Positions 1 to 11,155 of a stretch of DNA of 64,000 nucleotides are shown piece after piece. This DNA comes from Apricaphanius iberus. Lineage: Eukaryota; Chordata; Actinopteri; Cyprinodontiformes; Aphaniidae. A program made the position numbers and the translations under genes. The DNA lies in NCBI GenBank assembly GCA_028564705.1, contig JAPXFQ010000351.1:1178001-1242000 (forward strand), in the 5' to 3' direction. The notes beneath the pieces are model-generated. The model did no database searches, was not told the origin of the DNA, and saw only the letters and a program-made list of their open reading frames with translations. Every line of letters starts with the position of its first letter. The first letter of the stretch is position 1.

Positions 1-1586
1 TCACCCGGACTCTCTGCTAATCATTCTCGGGGATTTTAATAGAGCAAATCTCAAACTTGAACTGCCTAAATATAGACAACACGTGACGTGCCCAACCAGG
101 GAACATGAACACTTTGGACCACTGCTACACCACAATAAAGAATACATATCGCTCTGTCCCACGTGCTGATTTGGGACTTTGTGACCACTGCCTGGTCCAC
201 CTCCTCCCATCTTACAGGCAGAAGCTGAAATCTGCTAAGCCTGTAGTAAGAACTGTAAAGAGATGGACAGATGAGTCAAAGATGCAGTTACAGGCCTGCT
301 TTGACTGCACTGATTGGAGCGTCTTTGAAGCAGCAGCCTCAGACCTGGACGAACTGACTGACACTGTGACTTCTTACAGCAGCTTTTGTGAGGACATGGC
401 TTTTCACTACATCCTGCACCACCTAGACTCTGCAGGGACTTACGCTCGGGTCCTGTTTGTGGACTTCAGCTCTGCATTCAACACCATCGTCCCAGAGCTC
501 CTCCATCAAAAACTGTCCCAGCTCACCGTGCCTCCCTCCACCTGTCAGTGGATTACCAGTTTCCTGACTGATAGGAGGCAGCAGGTGAAACTGGGTAACT
601 TCATATCCAGCTCCCGGTCCCTCAGCATCGGCGCCCCCCAGGGATGTGTTCTCTCCCCACTGCTTTTCTCCCTTTACACCACTGACTGCACGTCAAGGGA
701 CTCTTCTGTGAAACTCCTGAAGTTTGCAGATGACACCACCATCATTGGACTCATCCGTGACGGCGACGAGTCTGCATACAGAAGGGAGGTGGAACAGCTG
801 GTCCTCTGCTGCAGTCAGAACCACCTGGAGCTAAACCCGCTCAAAACTGTGGAAATGACAATGGACTTCAGGAAGAGACCCCCATCAACATCTCCTCTCA
901 TAATCCTCAACAGGTCAGTCCCCACAGTGGAGCTTTTCAGGTTCCTAGGATCCACCATCACACGGGACCTGAAGTGGACCGCCCACATTGACTGTATAAG
1001 GAAGAAGGACCAGCAGAGGCTGTACTTTCTGCGTCAGCTCAGAAAGTTCAACCTGCCTCAGGAACTGCTGACCATATTCTACACAGCAATAGTCCAGTCT
1101 GTCCTGACCTCATCCATCTCTGTTTGGTTTGGATCTGCCACCAGGCAACACAAGGACAGACTACAGAGAACAGTCAGGTCCTCAGACAGGATCATAGGTA
1201 ATGATCTTCCCTCCATTCACGACCTGTACCGCTCCAGGGTCAGGAAGCGGGCCAGGAAAATCACCACAGACCTCTCTCACCCTGGCCACAATCTGTTTAG
1301 GCTCCTCCCCTCAGGCCGGCGTTACAGAGCGCTGTACGCCAAAACCACCCAACACAAGAACAGTTTTTTCCCCTAGGCTGTCGCTCTGATGAATTCTGTG
1401 TAGTCACAGAGTGTGAGTCCATTCACATGAATAATAAACTAAAACTCTGCACTGCTGTATATGCTCACTGTACAATAACCCCGGTTAGGTGTATATATTA
1501 TCCTTTATTATTATTTATTTATAGTATCCATTTTTTATTCCACTTATGTAAGTCTGTATTAGTGAGAAAAGCTACCGGAGTCAAAT
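1..1586 (+). mobile_element. LINE (non-LTR retrotransposon) ORF2 remnant and 3' UTR, left part
   Basis: The element enters from before the window. It has an endonuclease motif (LIILGDFN, frame 2, bases 26-49), a reverse-transcriptase reading frame at 105-1376, and a 3' UTR to 1586, where a DNA transposon interrupts it. The last bases before the break and the first after 7792 join into a typical fish LINE end, so 7793-7840 is the missing tail. The clade is uncertain; it looks CR1/L2/Rex1-like. Confidence 0.85.
105..1376 (+). pseudogene. LINE reverse transcriptase, internally deleted ORF2
   Basis: This is a 423-residue open frame without stops. Residues 117-127 hold the RT motif VLFVDFSSAFN, followed by GAPQGCVLSPLLFSLY (about 176-191) and FADDTTIIGLI (about 207-217; FADD is the catalytic aspartate pair). 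The C-terminal region LLPSGRRYR is typical of fish LINEs. The endonuclease end lies in a different frame just upstream, so a frameshift near base 100 separates them. The linker between endonuclease and RT is far too short: the frame jumps from a post-endonuclease segment (SFCED) straight to the start of the RT palm, which implies an in-frame deletion of several hundred bases. The copy was therefore inactive before or after the later transposon insertion. Confidence 0.85.
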
Positions 1587-1664
1587 GGGGATGGCTAGGC
1601 GCTACGTCATCATATCTAAAAACGTCACTTCCGTGTCCATTCGCTGGACTACAGCGGTATTAAA

Positions 1665-3870
1665 ATGGTGCAGTGCTGTGTCCGCTGTTGCAATAACAGA
1701 AACTACGTAAACAAAACAATCTCTTTTTATCGACTTCCCCTCGACGAAAAAGAAAAGAACAGATGGCTGAAGTTGATACGGTAAGTTGGATCTCAAATGA
1801 TGAACATTAATAACAAAAATAATAACCGGATAGCGATTACTGACGAGCTAACGTTACTAGCTAGGTACTACTAGCTATGCTAGTTGTTTGTTTTGTCAGC
1901 ACTTCAACGTGTTTTCAAGGTTATCGCTATCGTTCTTGAACTGCTCCCAGTAAATGTTGCACAGCCAGTGTCTGTGCTGCATAGGAAATCCTTAGACTGA
2001 CTGACTCTAGTTTCCTATTGTTGGTGGTTTTTACTGGCTGTACTGCATTATGATTGTCCGATGTCAGTCAAGTCGTCTGTGTTGCTGCAGTCCACCTAGC
2101 GTCACATCAGTGAAAGTTGAGAGAAAGCACAAATGTGCAAAATGATCAAAAGCATCATAGTACTTAAGACAGCTTGGCTTTTGTTTTATGATGCCACACA
2201 GTGTTTTTATAGAACTGTAGCCCCTGCATTAACTGTTTGGCTTTTTAATGCACAGGTGCTGTTATTGTGTTTCCATAACTCTGCTATATATATTTTATAC
2301 TTGCTTGATTTGTATGGTTGTTAATCTGGCCCATGTCAATACAGTGTTAAAAAGCATAATCATTTTCTGAGATTTTGTTATACATTTCTTATTTTTTTGT
2401 CTTGTTTAAGGAAAAGATTAAAACTATAACTGAAACTAATAAAAGCTAAACTTAAACAAAGCATTTTTTTTAAAACTGAAACTAATCTAAACTACCTAAA
2501 AAATAATAAAATCTAACTAAAACTAAATAGAATTTGAAATCTTAAGTCAAAACTAAATAAAAACTACAACTAATGAAAATTTAAAAACTTTTATAATCCT
2601 GCTACTAGACCAAGCTAAACAACACATCTGATAATAGAAGTTGGTTCTGCAAGTTGGAGGGAGCCTGAGATGTAACTTAGTTACTTTATTTTTTGTTTTG
2701 CAGGCGGGACAAGTTCAACCCAAACTCCAACTCAAGGGTCTGTGGGTGGCATTTTCCTGATGGCAAAGCAGCTGGGCCAACACGGTTTGCATGGAATGAC
2801 GAATAGGCTTTCCCCGACCACATCCCCATCAAACGTAAAAAAGGAATGGTCCCTGCGAGCGTGGAGGATGAAAGACCAGCTGGACCAGGCCCAACCCACC
2901 TTGACATTACTACACAGACCCCTGGTACTTCAAGTGCTGTGGTGCTTGAAATTGAAAATGATATGCTTAAAAAAGAAAATGAAGAACTGAAACGAGAATT
3001 GGACAAACAAAAACAGACATTTTCGTTCAGTTACATCTCCTCCCACCCTGACAAAGTCAATTATTACACTGGCTTGCCAGATGCTGAAACTGTCCTCTTT
3101 TTAGAGGCCCTACTCTCCAAATTTGATATCCAGTACCACTTTGATTGGAATGTCCAAATTATGCCCCTTATTAATCAGCCACTCCTGACTTTGATGAAGC
3201 TCCGACTGAATTGTGGCATCCTAGACCTTGCAACACGGTTTAATTGCTGCCGTGCCACAGTCACCAACATCTTCACCACCATCAGCAGTTCACTATACGA
3301 CATTTTGTATGTCGGCATAATGGAAAACAACATCCCCTCCAGAATTAAGAACCAAACATCCCTGCCAAATTGTTTCCACTCATTTCCCGACTGTCGGATT
3401 CTGCTCGACTGTACTGAAGTGGCCGTATCCAACACAGAAAGACTGGACACCCAGAGTCATCTGTACAGTCATTACAAAGGACGCACCACACTTAAAGCCC
3501 TGATCGGTCTGGCTCCCAATGGCGTTATAACCCTTTGCCAGTGACTTATACAGTGGAAGTACCTCTGACAAGATGATAACAGCTGTCTGCGGAGTACTCC
3601 AACATCTAGAACCAGGTGACATGGTGATGGCAGATAAGGGATTCACTATTCGTGACATTTTGCCTGAGGGAGTTTCACTTAACATCCCAACGTTCCTTGT
3701 CAATGGACAGTTTACAGTGCAGGAAGTTAACCACAACAGACTCATTGCCCGTGCAACGTTTGAAATCGTTTCACATTTTGAACTACATCCCATACCAATA
3801 TAAGAAGCATGCAAACAAGATCGTGAAAGTATGTTTGTCTTACGAGTTTACAGAAGCCCATTCTCTGTGA
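1665..3870 (+). pseudogene. THAP-domain DDE transposase of the ISL2EU-type element, broken
   Basis: Exon 1 (1665-1780) starts MVQCCVRCCNNR and ends at CG|GTAAGT. Exon 2 begins at 2704 after TTTGCAG and restores frame. Together they form a THAP zinc finger: N-terminal cysteines, then VCGWHF as the C-x2-H pair. A coiled coil follows (IENDMLKKENEELKRELDKQ) and then a DDE_Tnp_4-like core with LLDCTEV (first Asp, about 3400) and MVMADKGF (second Asp, about 3630). Three lesions are visible. There is an in-frame TAG at 2804-2806, a 1-nt frameshift near 3530-3540 (the frame closes at the TGA at 3542-3544 while homologous coding continues in another frame), and a small deletion near 3752 that removes the segment where the catalytic Glu should lie. 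It cannot make active transposase. Confidence 0.85.
2408..2590. repeat. Degenerate AAACTA-rich tract in the transposase intron
   Basis: Many variants of the unit AAACTAAA lie between the two transposase exons. No open frame is present. It behaves like a decayed minisatellite. Confidence 0.6.
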
Positions 3871-4400
3871 AATAGCATGAATTGTCTGTCTCAAAAATAA
3901 ATCTTATTGTTTTAGTCATGTCTATATTTTTGTCTGTCATATCCAAATCACTGAGTTAAAGCCACCATCAGTGGGATGAATAATTGAGGGAATTACTCTG
4001 ACATACACTTTGACAGGCTATGTGCAAAACAAGCTGAACTAGCAGACAAAAAAAAAAATCTGTTTTTCTCACTCCCAGTCAGTTTATTGTTAACTGTGAA
4101 CATTTCAATTTGATCGCTCTTGATACCACACGCGCCTGACTCAAAGCAAGCACAACAAAATATGAAAGACCACGCAGTAGAACAAGATATATTTTGATTT
4201 GACAAAATATCATGAATGATGATAAAATGAGGCTTTACCCTTAAAGAGAACAAGGGCAACAGTGTAAATGGCATCTGACTGTGTGGTGTGTTATGTACTG
4301 TGTGATGAATGTGTAACAAAACAGCCAAAAATACTTTGGTGGCCAAACAAGCGACTGCACTACAATAGGTCATGAATGCAGGGTCAGTACACTAACCATT

Positions 4401-7400
4401 TTACATTTTAGACATTTCTGACAAAATGCGAGGTAGGAAACAATCCTTATAAAATGTTGCTAAAATGTTGATGTTGTTAGCCCATGCTGGGTCTTTATGG
4501 ATGAGCAGGATTGTAAGGTCTAAAGGTGTCCACACCACAAGATGGCAACTGTTGGCTCCTGTCACATGCAGATGGCCCCGAATCTGATGCCAGTGTTTGT
4601 TAGTTTGCTTGAATTTCAGTAAGCCAGTGACTTCATCTAGTTCTAGAAAAAAGTCCTTTCTCTTCGCTGCTTGCTGGTTGGTTATGGTTCTGGCTGAATA
4701 GGGACATTTCACCTCAATGATGAGGTCATCGGCCACCATTCCATCTGGAGAGCCACCGACCAGGCCGCTGTCAGAAAGGAACACTCCCTTGTCCTGGATG
4801 ATAGATAGATAGATACTTTATTCATCTCCAAGAGAAATTCACAGTTCCAGCAGCTTACGGGAACACAGGGGCATGCAGGGAAAATACAGTATAAAAATTT
4901 AAAAGAAGAACTAAGGTAAAATATAATGGTATAAAAAAGTATAATGTCTGCCAGTCCAGTTCAGGTGCAGTTGTGCAGATGTCAGTATACAGAAACACTT
5001 GAGTAATGGTCAGTGATGGTCACACCAGTGCGCTCCATATATTCCTGCTTTGCCTTTGGCTCATGGAGGATTCCATAATCACGAGCCTGGGGGCAAGGAA
5101 GGGAAAATGTGTAATCTTGAAGAGTATCCCTACATTCAGTATTGCATACGTACATACTAAACGACACAAAACTGGTGACCTTGCATACTACAAATTTAAC
5201 TGGATGTAGTATGCATTCCTATATTATAGTCATAACATTGACATCAAAGTATTATTAATTATTTATTTATTCCTGTTTTTATTTAGTCTTTTCAAATACA
5301 TACATTATACTGTATATATAGTAGGGGTGCACCGATCCGACTTTTTCAGTCCCGATACCGATGCCTGAACTTTGTGTATCTGTCGATATCCGATACCAAA
5401 CCGATACCATTTCTGAATTAATAAAATATATACCTTCCCCTTTATATCTTTCTTGAAGAGACCAAAGGCACCAGACTTTACTAACTAAACATAACTAAGA
5501 CAAATTAACAGATGTAAAATATAAAATGACCACAAAACTAAAATTTCTGGTGAAAAAATTATTTTTTTTTATATATTGCAGATTGTCCATATTTTAAGTA
5601 TCGGTTCATGGTATTGGGTAACTTTAACCCGTACCAATACATGTACATTAGACGGTATCGGGGCCGCTACCCGATACTGGTATCGGTGCATCCCTAATAT
5701 ATAGTATGGAAGTACAGTGGATCCCATTTAGAAGTGGCCACTTCATTCATGCTTTGTGAGTCACGCAGCTGCGTGAAATGTATTACAACTTATAACGTAT
5801 AATGTATTACATCTAATAATGTACAACTAACAACATATTCCTTGTGGTTGTTTGGGTCATTTCAGCTTCACTGGTGACATAAATAAAAGATCATTACAGG
5901 TCCTGTGAGAATCACTTGTGAAACCGGACAATTCCAAGTGGTACCCACTGTATGCTTCAATTACAATCACTCAGTGCCCATCACGTACATGAGATCCATG
6001 TTTGAGGTTGTATTGGCCAAGCATGGTTTTGAACAAGGAAGGAGGGTAAGAGTTGCGCTTCACTGCTGCCAAAACCAAACCGAAATTGCTTGCTGTGAGT
6101 CTTTTCTGCCGATATGCCATCCTGTTAAAAGAAAAGGTTAACAGTTAACCTAAAGCCACTTGCAACACAGGTGCATTTTGTCCATGTTGCACACAGGGAT
6201 GTTTTCAGCTCTAATGGAGAGAAAGCTAGTCAATACTGTACACCTTAAATCAAAAGAGACTATCTTTGTATGTATCATTACCATAAGGCATTCGTAGTTT
6301 GCCCAACTGTGGCTCTCTCAATGGCTTCTTTCTCTTGTGGGCTGACAGCAAGCAATGAAAGCACATACAGAGCTTTGTCCTCTGCATTGCTGTAATCTGG
6401 GCTGGTCACTACCCCATCAAAGGTCTTGATCGGGGGGGTCTGAATTTGAAGTAAAACAGACAAATATGGTGAAATAACACAGAGAATTTTGGTCAATGAT
6501 GTTCAGTAAGATATGGACCCCACAGTAAAAACAAAATACATTCAAAGTGTAAACAGTTTGATGTCTGATTTGCAATGGTTTATATCTGGGTATGTCAAAT
6601 TGAATAACTCAGTTACACTTAGCTAATTTGTAACTGATTTAATGTAGTGTTATTGTCATGTTTCTGTTATAGTATGATGTGACAACGCAAAAATACAAAA
6701 GACAGAAGTCAAACCTGATGTGTTTCTGGTGCCAAAATCCAAGCCAGACCTGTAAAACAGCCCAGCTGTGCCAAGGAGTACAGTTTCCACTCTCTGTCCA
6801 CCTGGATGACAGGTCGTTTTATTCCAGCTGAAATAATAGCATAAAAGGGTTAATAAAATAGATTATAATGTTCTCAATTGAAACAATCTCCTATCTCATG
6901 TACTGTATCTGCTGTCAGTAGCATTACCATTAACACTAAAGCCAGATCGAACTTAGCTTTTAGTATCCACTAAAACTTAGGATAGAATCGGTTGGGATCA
7001 TGATTTCTCTGTAATAATAAAACTACAATCATGATTGATAACTCTGAATGAATGAATGTACAGACCTTGAGATGTGGAAGGTGCAATCACAGACACCCTC
7101 TTTGCTGTGACCTCATCTGTTTTGGGTGTCGGTGCCCTCTTCCACACACACTCGACATCCGTGCGGGTTAGGTTCTTTTCTGCCCAAATCAGCAGGGCTG
7201 CTACATGGTGACACTTGGCCCTCCCGATAGCACAAGAGCAGGTACTTGCCTTCACCTCCTGTCGTTCAACGTGTACCTGAGTGAAAACAACTTAGCTAGC
7301 TAACCCTCATCATCAAACCCTCAGAAACCTAAGGGAATCAGCGATGCACAGCCTGTTTACATCAGTATGTTAAGCTGTTACCCTGAAAACAACTAAGCTA

Positions 7401-7720
7401 GCTGACCCTCACCAAACCACAACACTGCTAAAAGACAGTCAGCAATGTCATCATTTCTTTACATTAACGTTACCTAACCAACATCCTTACTTTTTCACCT
7501 CAACATCGTAGCTTTTTTTTTTCATGGAGGTCTGGACTTTCCCTGACATACTTCCACTTGACAATGAAACTGATATAACCCTATTTGTATTATATGAGTT
7601 AAGACCCTTCTGAACAGACTTGGGGAAGTCGGTAAAGTAGGCTGTCACTGTATAAAAGGTGACCGGTTCTTGTGCTGTAGCATAATTATAAAAAGTGATC
7701 AGGTCCTTGGGTACTGCCAT
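4401..7720 (-). CDS. SWIM zinc finger plus YqaJ-type nuclease gene of the ISL2EU-like element, spliced
   Basis: Inferred exons on minus: 7720-7491 (starts MAVPKDLITF), 7276-7066, 6827-6715, 6439-6282, 6121-5989, 5086 to about 5000, 4793-4401. From the second exon to 5989 all junctions keep phase. Exon 2 carries a SWIM zinc finger (TCSCAIGRAKCHHVAALLIW; C-x-C then C-x-H). Exon 5 has KRLTASNFG, the entry motif of YqaJ/lambda-exonuclease-like domains, and exon 6 has YGILHEPKAKQEY. The last exon has SDSGLVGGSPDGMV and IIEVKCP, the D...E-x-K catalytic core, then HVTGANSCHLVVWTP and a TAA stop. The role is probably nuclease action on transposon DNA, by analogy. The first junction (7491 to 7276) is out of phase by my reading, and the end of exon 6 is uncertain. 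The copy may therefore be slightly damaged or my exon 1 border may be wrong. Confidence 0.7.
4797..4985 (-). mobile_element. 5'-truncated LINE 3' tail inside the YqaJ gene
   Basis: An ATAG tetranucleotide run followed by TACTTTATTCATCTCCAAGA is, in reverse, the common fish LINE end (GATGAATAAAGTA plus TATC repeats). Its left edge abuts the acceptor of the last YqaJ exon. The other end, near 4985, is not sharp. It lies in the intron between the last two exons. Confidence 0.65.
5322..5696. mobile_element. hAT-type MITE nested in the ISL2EU-type element
   Basis: The left end is TAGGGGTGCACCGAT and the right end is ATCGGTGCATCCCTA, inverted with one mismatch. Both sides carry the exact 8-bp duplication atatatag (5314-5321 and 5697-5704). 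The interior has repeated CCGATACC/GGTATCGG motifs and no open frame. It lies in the intron between YqaJ exons 5989 and 5086, so it does not interrupt coding. Confidence 0.92.
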
Positions 7721-7792
7721 TGTGTTTACATTAGGAGCAGCGGCGGGTTGGACACGGAAGTGATGTCGTGACGTCACACTAGCCATCCCCAT

Positions 7793-7840
7793 TCCTTGTA
7801 TGTGTCATACTTGGCCATTAAAGCTGATTCTGATTCTGAT
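7793..7840 (+). mobile_element. 3' tail of the interrupted LINE
   Basis: The sequence contains CTTGGCCATTAAAGCTGATT and ends in repeated TGATTC units, a typical LINE 3' terminus. It continues directly from base 1586 once the 1587-7790 transposon and one AT copy are removed. Confidence 0.85.
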
Positions 7841-9200
7841 CTCACGAGATGCTAACATGTTCTCCCCATAGACACTGGAACTTTAGCACTAGATCAACCA
7901 GGAAGAGAGCAAGTATAGAGTTATATCGATATTATTTAAAAAAAATCTCCCATTGGGTAAGCATATTTTGTATTATTAGATTAACGTTTGACATGAATGA
8001 ACCACAAAAAATAATGCAGACAACTGAAATGTGCTGAGTTTGGCTAACATTAGCTAATGTTAGTAGGCTAAACGTTACTTTGAACAATGACATTTCAAAG
8101 TATAAAGTTAAATGATACAGTCAAAGTTATTACTGTAATTTATTAATCTTGCCATTTGGGAGTTTCCTTCAGAAAGTAAACTACCTGAATTAGTATTTTC
8201 TATTGATTATTTAGCACTTCGGGATTTCTATTATAAAGCATTATTTCAATTGTCTTCACATTAAGGTCCAGCAAGTTTCCAGAATTGCAAGATCTCCCAT
8301 CAGAGACTGTGTTAACAAAGTTATGAATATGTTTTCCTATTTCCCAGGTGATCTGTATTGTATGATCCATAAAAAAAAATTTATGTGATGTGGAATTTTG
8401 TGGCTTTTTATTTCATCCCGTTGTCTTTGATCTACAAATGAACTACTAAAATAAAACAATATGTATTTTACGGTGTCCTTAAATTTATAGAAAAGTAAAA
8501 TGATGTTTAATCTACATCTGAGTATAACATGTTGCAGACGTTGAGGTATGACTGCACTGATTTTGGACCTTTGTAGAACATTTGTCAAGTTTGGATGTGG
8601 AAAGTATAGATCACTGGTCACTGTTTATTACAATGGGTATATGATTATTTTAGATGCATTATTATATATATATTATATTTTATATTATTTTACAGTTCCT
8701 CCTAGCTACGTTTGATGGTAACTGAGCAATAATTCAAACCTTCCTAGTGGGGCAAACAAGGACTCTTATTACCACAAATCAGCATCAAAAGATTAGACAG
8801 AGTTCTAATATGGGTAATCTTCAACCAATATTTTTAACTGTACTTTGAACTATATAATACAGCCATAGAACCTCACTTTCTGGCATTTACATGCAACAAT
8901 AAACCCTCTGCTGGATCGTGTTTGAGGTTAAAAGATTGGATCAGGATCAGAGGCCTAAAATGTGGATTGGGACACTCCTGCTTTGTCACTTTTAGTCCCT
9001 TTAATGTTTGGTATTTTGGCCAGATAAACAAAATAAAAACAAGGTTTTGTGAACTCTTGAATCTGGTCAGTTTGATTTATTAAAGGGTGACCATACTTTG
9101 ACTTCCAAAAAAGAGGACACTTGACTAATTCCTGAAACACTTCAATTACACTCTGTTTAGATAAAGACTTTTGAATTCAACATATTTAATATGTTCCTTC
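7841..9200. other. No gene recognised
   Basis: This is AT-rich sequence with short open frames only and no recognisable motif. A small inverted repeat (ACATTAGCTAATGT) sits near 8046-8060. Confidence 0.5.
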
Positions 9201-9229
9201 TCGGCTTAGAAAAAATTATTTATCTTTAA

Positions 9230-9590
9230 AGATGAAAACTATGCGAACATGCATATGCACTCTTACTAGAAGTTGTGATCGACAACAGCCTGTAGCACAA
9301 TGAAATGCCATCCTTTTGTGTTTTAATACGATGCTTGATCGTCCCTTGGGGCAATGATTGGAATGTGGCTGCCATCAAATCCATGTGGCTGCCAGCAAAT
9401 CCATCCAGTGTCCGTTGTAGCTGGTCAAACTTTGGTAGTGAAATAAAATGCTTCAGCACATGCTCCTTCAGAGCGCATGTGGACAAACCTTCACCAAATA
9501 GATAGCTTATGGTCCTGTAATTGCTCAGTGAAGCGTACCACTAGATAACAATGAACAGCCTGCGGGAGTGTTAATTCGGTCTTTGCCATT
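9230..9590 (-). pseudogene. Decayed HARBI1-like (PIF/Harbinger) transposase fragment
   Basis: On the minus strand, spread over two frames, are NYRTISYLFGEGLSTCA, then GSHIPIIAPRDDQASY, then GWHFIVLQAVVDHNF. These are the order and wording of the HARBI1 DDE core (an Asp-Gly-Ser-His-type motif, then KGWHF, then QAVVDH). Stops and frameshifts interrupt it. A short tandem duplication (the GGCAGCCACAT block twice, about 9369-9402) falls in the catalytic region, and the first catalytic Asp is replaced in the visible copy. No element ends were found. Confidence 0.7.
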
Positions 9591-9788
9591 GTGTTTTTTC
9601 TGCGTCATAGCAGGCTTAACCAAACTTAATACATAGCTGAGGGTGCTGCAAGGCATTCAAAAGTGTTAATTCCACTCATCATCACCAAAGTTTTGCAATA
9701 CGTATGTCTAGAAAAGTTTGCCTCTTGATCTTGAATGTCTCCATATATGACTAGTAGCTCACTCTTGTAGCATGTGTCTGAAAATGGT

Positions 9789-10083
9789 TGTCGGGGATTA
9801 TGCGGTGTGGAGTATGGACCCAATCGCAAAGCAGGTAAATTGAACAGACTTTTATTGAAGTGCAGCTGGTGGTGAAGATGATGATGGCGATCTCGACAGC
9901 AGGAATGGAGACACAGGACAGCAGAAGAGAGAACGGCAGCGAAACACACACGGTAGACATCGACAATGATCCGCCGCTGACTGAGGGAACCTGAGCTGGT
10001 TATAAGGTGAGTGGATGCCTATTGGAGACAGGTGCGGATAATGATGAGGGAGTGAATGGAGCTGGATCACAAGAGTCATGACA
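9789..10083 (-). repeat. LTR (3' LTR in element orientation)
   Basis: 295 bp, ending in GAGTCATGACA. It is similar to 12344-12679 over its full length, apart from scattered substitutions and the simple-repeat block. Confidence 0.85.
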
Positions 10084-11155
10084 GGACTCCCCCCTTTAAA
10101 GGCAGATCCCAGATGCTGAGGGCCCTTGTCTCTGTAGTGATGACCCTGGAGGTCGGGCGGACAGCCCGGAGGGGGGCCCCTGAGGACCTGGAATTCGGGC
10201 AGACGGCCCGGGTGGCATCTTCTGGATTGAAGGCAGTCAGGCGGATGGCCCATCTGGCGTCCTGTGGATGGGCGGGTGTTGGGCGGGCAGCCTGGGTGGC
10301 GTCCTTTGGATGGACAGGTGAAGGGTGGACGGTTTGGCAGGTGTCCTCTGGCAGGACATGTCAATCTCCTGAGGACCTGGCGATCCAGCGGAACTCTGGA
10401 TGGACGTCCCTTGGCGGGATGGAAATAGGGTGGACGGCCTGGTGTTCCTCCCCTGAGGACATGGAGATACAACGGAGAGCTGTATAGATGTCCCCTAATG
10501 GGACAGAAGTTGGGCGGATGACCCGGTGGTCCTAACCTAAGGATGAGACAATAGCGGAGGAGCTTGTCTGGTCGTTGGCGGAGGAGCCTGGTTGATCAGC
10601 AGAGGGGACAGAAAAGCCTGGCTGGTCCCGGCTGGTGGCAACGAAGGAGGGTGGCCAATAGGGCTGGGCCTAGATGCTTGGAGGCCGACGGGCCTGAAAC
10701 TGGAGGCTTGGAGGCTGGCAGACTTGAAAACTGGAGGGATATAGGCCAGCATATGGTTCTTCCTGAACAGCACATGGGACTCCCGTGGTCTATAAGGTGC
10801 TGGGGGGCTGCTGCTGTGATGCCCAAGAAGACAGCAGCCACCACAGACCCTGGCAGCAAGTGTGCTGAGAGCAGAGGTAGGTCTTCTTCGACCTCCTCCA
10901 GGAGTTCTGATTTCAGGGGAGGGCCACCCCTGACCTCCTCCGGGAACTCTAGTGCCAAGACCCCGAGGTCCAGGCAAGGTGCGGACATGGTGGCCTGGAG
11001 ACAGGGTGCTGGCATGGGTAATAAGAATTGGGAGAGTTTGTGCTGGTTCTCCTCTGGCAGCACTGGTGACCTCGGGTGAGCCATCAGAGGCTGAAGAGCT
11101 GCTGTTGTACAGGCCAGGAAGATGGCGGCCATGATGGTGGCAGGCTTTGACCTGT
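10084..11155 (-). pseudogene. Proline-rich low-complexity region of the LTR element
   Basis: On minus several overlapping frames are rich in P, R, G and S, and GC content is well above the surroundings. Roughly 60-bp degenerate repeats containing GTCCTCTGG/GGGCGG recur at 10140-10520. No zinc knuckle or enzymatic motif is seen. It is best read as an expanded gag or non-coding filler. Confidence 0.45.

Larger units (their letters stand above)
1587..7790. mobile_element. ISL2EU/IS4EU-type DNA transposon carrying a THAP transposase and a SWIM-YqaJ nuclease
   Basis: The termini are inverted: GGGGATGGCTAG on the left and CTAGCCATCCCC on the right. A second matching block (TCACTTCCGTGTCCA on the left, with its complement on the right) extends the inverted repeat to roughly 50 bp. 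Both ends are flanked by AT (1585-1586 and 7791-7792), and removing the element restores a continuous LINE 3' UTR. Inside are two convergent spliced genes, a THAP plus DDE transposase on plus and a SWIM plus YqaJ nuclease on minus. As I recall, this two-gene content and a 2-bp AT duplication characterise ISL2EU/IS4EU elements. Later insertions lie at about 4798-4985 and 5322-5696. Confidence 0.85.

Noticed and set aside
5905..6141. 78-residue plus-strand open frame
   Set aside because: It lies antisense to the YqaJ entry exon (6121-5989), which has recognisable motifs on the minus strand.
10056..11079. Long plus-strand frames in the LTR element
   Set aside because: They arise from GC-rich tandem repeats. 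LTR polarity and the polypurine tract show that the element reads on minus, and no domain is visible on plus.
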